The notes under the pieces are model-generated. The model did not search any database. It had not been told where the DNA came from and saw only the letters and a list, made by a program, of their open reading frames with translations. A stretch of 36,025 nt of DNA. Origin: Balamuthia mandrillaris. Taxonomy: Eukaryota > Discosea > Longamoebia > Balamuthiidae. Numbering within the stretch: the stretch's first letter is position 1; each line of letters starts with the position of its first letter. The stretch spans positions 1-36,025 of the forward strand of contig JAVKOQ010000456.1 of NCBI GenBank assembly GCA_031835245.1. The letters run 5' to 3'. Below are positions 33,647 through 36,025 of the stretch, one piece after another. Position numbers and translations under genes: made by a program.

Positions 33647-34384
33647 TGTGTGTAAGTCTTTTTTGTTTGTTTGAAAGCTTTTTGTTGGTCTATTCGATCA
33701 CCCTTTTCTTTGGGTTTTGTGATAGGGTTCCGAACGAAAGGAGGAGGTCGAGTAAGAAGAAGATATGGAAATTTTCGTTGTTTGTTGTTTATGAGAGAGA
33801 GAAAGAAATGATCAGCAAAGGAATGATTGCGCATGCAAAAAATTAGAATTTTTTTTCACGTTTCGGGATCTTTTGAGGCCCGACAATAGGAAAAAAAAAC
33901 CTCACCAAGAGGGAAAAAAAAAAAGAAGGAGAACACACTTACACGTTCGTAATGGCAGCACGCACAAAAAAAGGGGGGAGAAGGCCGGTTGCTACTTTTT
34001 TCTCTCTCTCTCTCTCGCTTCCTGCTTTGGGAGCTTCCCCTTCTTCTTTTCGTTTTGTTCTTTTCTTGTCTTTTTGTTCCCTAATTTGATAATCTGGCTT
34101 TTAATTTAAAATGCGAAACGGAGCACGACACGGTAGGGGAAGGATCTGCCTCTGAATGGTGGAGAAAACCGTTGGACAAGATTTGCCTGGGATTATAGCC
34201 TAGGTTTACCGTTACCTAGGATATATTATTGCGTTGCCATGGTGACATATTGGAGGAACTACTCAGTCGGTTTAACTTCCTTTATCGTCCAGCGGTAATC
34301 TTAACGGAAAAGCTTCATGGGGTTGGACAACATTTGTGCCGTAGCAATTCTCCCGATGTATCAAAAACAAAAGAAGAAAGGGGA
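33647..34384. promoter_or_regulatory. Divergent promoter region LRR-PP2C / metallophosphoesterase
   Basis: 738 bases with no gene I can support. It holds several A runs, a short CT run (34001-34017), a 7-base inverted repeat CCTAGGT/ACCTAGG at 34199-34220, and three YAACGG-type sites (around 34169, 34209 and 34302) that match the Myb consensus. Their role is only inferred. Confidence 0.5.
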
Positions 34385-35613
34385 ATGGGTAATGCGGTCT
34401 ATTCTTCGCCCCGCACGCGAGTCTTTGCGTGCTCCGACCTGCACGTCGACCACAAAGTTCTCCTCTCCCCTTCACACACCAACAACAACCTCCCATAAAA
34501 CTAACCATCCTTCTCCTCTCCTCTTCAGACAAATTGGAAACATCTCTGCAAGACATTGAAGGCCGAAGACTTCACCGCCGATGACGTTCTCATTGTGGCT
34601 GGAGACATCTCCACGAAGCTTTGCTACGTGAAGGAGACCCTCCAGTTCTTGTGCCAGGTCTTTCACACGGTCTGCTACTGCCCTGGCAACAACGAGCTTC
34701 GGCTGTGCAAGTCCGACGCCAAAGAATTAGGGAATGGTCGCCCGTTTCGAGATTCGGTGGAGAAGTTCCACCACGTCCTCGCCTTGTGCGAAGAGTTGGG
34801 AGTGCATACCTCTCCTGTGCAGATCAACGATGTGTGGATCGTCCCGCTGTTCTGTTGGTATACGCCTTCATTTGACCCGAAATGGGATGGCGCTCTTCAC
34901 TATAAGGTATATTCTTCCTTGACCTTACCATCCTTCTTGGCTTACGTTGGTCACTCTGCAGAGAGGTTGGTTAGACTTTCGTGCCTGTCGGTGGCCCGAA
35001 GAGCACGAACTCAAAGACGACCACGACTCCATCTCCTCCCACTTTCTCTCTCTCAACGACAAGCATCTCTCCTCCTTCTCCGCAAAGGAGCCCCAACAAC
35101 AAAAAGTGGTCATCACTTTCTCACACTTTTTGCCTCGGTTCGAGTTGTTGCCGCCTCGTTGGTTGATACGAAACAAGTCGTTGCCGCTGGTGGTTGGCGA
35201 CGCTCGCCTCGACCAGCAGATACGACGACTCGGTGCTCGCGTTCATGTTTTTGGTCACACCCACATCGATAAGGACGTAACCATTGATGGCGTTCGTTAC
35301 GTTCAGGTTCGTTATGTTCTCTTCCTCTTTCTTTATGTTGTTTGCTGCAAAGGAAGTGCTGATTGATGATGGGAGTTAGAATGCATTTGGCCATCCGCGA
35401 GAACGGAAGAGTGTTACAAGACTCTTTTCAGGAACGTACAAACCAAAAGTGGTTTTTTGCAGCACCAACCAAACAGATGAGCAAGAAGAACAAGGAGAAA
35501 AAGAAGAAGGAGAAGACGAGGATGAAGAAGAAAGCAATGACGACAGTGATCTTGAAGATTTTGTAGGAAGTGGCGAAGAAGATGAAGAAGAAAAAGAAGA
35601 AGAAGAACATTGA
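34385..35613 (+). CDS. Calcineurin-like metallophosphoesterase (plant-type cytosolic family)
   Basis: Four exons give 342 residues: 34385-34456, 34529-34906, 34962-35306, 35380-35613. The start MGNAVYSSPRTR is a possible but weak N-myristoylation signal. Metallophosphatase motifs run in order: CSDLHVDHK, VAGDIS, CPGNNELR, TFSHFLPRFE and HVFGHTHID. DSVEKFHHVLALCEELGV, IVPLFCWYTPSFD, FRACRWPE and ARLDQQIRRLGARVHVFGHT match a family known mainly from plants and protists, of unknown substrate. The usual GNHE motif reads GNNE, so the catalytic histidine is Asn while all metal ligands remain. The tail after NAFGHPRERK is very acidic (EDEDEEESNDDSDLED). I chose the 34385 start because it opens directly into the first motif; an upstream in-frame ATG at 34229 is less likely. 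Confidence 0.85.
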
Positions 35614-35697
35614 AGATAATGTTTTGTTGTAGTAATAGCTTTACAAAAACAGAAAGAAAGGAGGAAAAAAAAAGAGATAAGAAGAGAAACTGAGGAC
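35614..35697. other. Short convergent gap
   Basis: 84 bases between the stops of the metallophosphoesterase and the RasGEF gene. A-rich; it must hold both 3' ends. Confidence 0.7.
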
Positions 35698-36025
35698 CTA
35701 GGTTTTTCTGGGTTGTCGCGGTTCTCGCATCAAACTCAAGTCGTAGAGATTCTTTTCGACTAAGTAAGGCAGCACTTTGATGAAACTGTGCAGGGGCTCC
35801 ACCGGCTCGATCTTGTAAGGAGTGTGTTGGTAGGTTTGTACAGCCTCGATGACGCCGTAGACTTGCTCTCGTTTGGTGAAGTTGATGAGGTCGTCATCTA
35901 CTTTGTCCTTGTTACCTTCTTCGATGAAGATGAGATCCTTCAAATACGTTCCTCTGTTTTATTATTTTTCAAAATTGTTAGTTATCTTTTTAGCAGAGAA
36001 CGAGAGAACGAGGAGAGAGAGAGAG
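35698..36025 (-). CDS. RasGEF (Cdc25 homology) protein, last exon (cut by right edge)
   Basis: The exon 35953-35698 encodes the final 84 residues of a Ras guanine-nucleotide exchange factor. GTYLKDLIFIEEGNKDKV, then LINFTKREQVYGVIEAVQTY, QHTPYKIEPVE and the final ELSLKREPR-like YDLSLMREPR, match the end of the Cdc25 catalytic domain. The protein ends eight residues later. The acceptor at 35954 gives the correct phase for Gly-Thr-Tyr-Leu. The rest of the catalytic domain and any REM domain lie beyond the window, behind an intron that again carries (CT)n on the sense strand. Confidence 0.88.
36012..36025. repeat. (GA)n run at right window edge
   Basis: The last bases are GA repeats in the RasGEF intron, mirroring the GA run at the left edge. 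Confidence 0.8.

Overview
The window looks like nuclear DNA of a free-living, intron-rich unicellular eukaryote. An amoebozoan of the Discosea type (Acanthamoeba/Balamuthia-like) is my best guess. This is an inference from gene content (TBCK, MCM9, ZZZ3, tyrosine-kinase-like (TKL) kinase, LRR-PP2C, RasGAP and RasGEF proteins), short intergenic gaps, the standard genetic code and many short introns stuffed with simple repeats. I found no tRNA, rRNA, transposon, provirus or CRISPR array.

Thirteen protein genes cover almost everything. From left to right: TBCK (minus, cut by the left edge); a secreted glucose/sorbosone dehydrogenase-DOMON protein (minus); MCM9 (plus); ZZZ3 (plus); a mitochondrial RCC1-repeat protein (plus); mitochondrial cysteinyl-tRNA synthetase CARS2 (minus); a membrane protein joining a 5'-nucleotidase-like ectodomain to a cytosolic RasGAP domain (minus); a mitochondrial pentonate/dihydroxy-acid dehydratase (minus); an acyl-CoA-binding/ankyrin protein of ACBD6 type (plus); a TKL kinase (minus); an LRR-PP2C phosphatase (minus); a calcineurin-like metallophosphoesterase (plus); and the last exon of a RasGEF (minus, cut by the right edge). 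Exons were placed by eye from GT/AG borders, codon phase and family similarity. For every complete gene the exon lengths sum to a whole number of codons.

The most interesting object is the gene at 18468-23409. It predicts a signal peptide, a UshA/CD73-like domain in which every metal-binding motif I can align is replaced, one transmembrane helix and a RasGAP domain with its arginine finger and FLR motif intact. That is the layout of a receptor that would couple an extracellular ligand to Ras shut-off. An LRR-PP2C phosphatase with Ras-interaction-type repeats and a RasGEF lie in the same half of the window.

A second genome-level signal is in the introns. Simple repeats ((CT)n, TTC/TTG arrays, CTTCTC hexamers, GTTT tetramers) are pyrimidine-rich on the sense strand of the host gene on both strands of the window, with one clear exception. 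The 100 donor sites I placed are also far from GTAAGT: 21 begin GTAC, about 12 begin GTAA and only four read GTAAGT.
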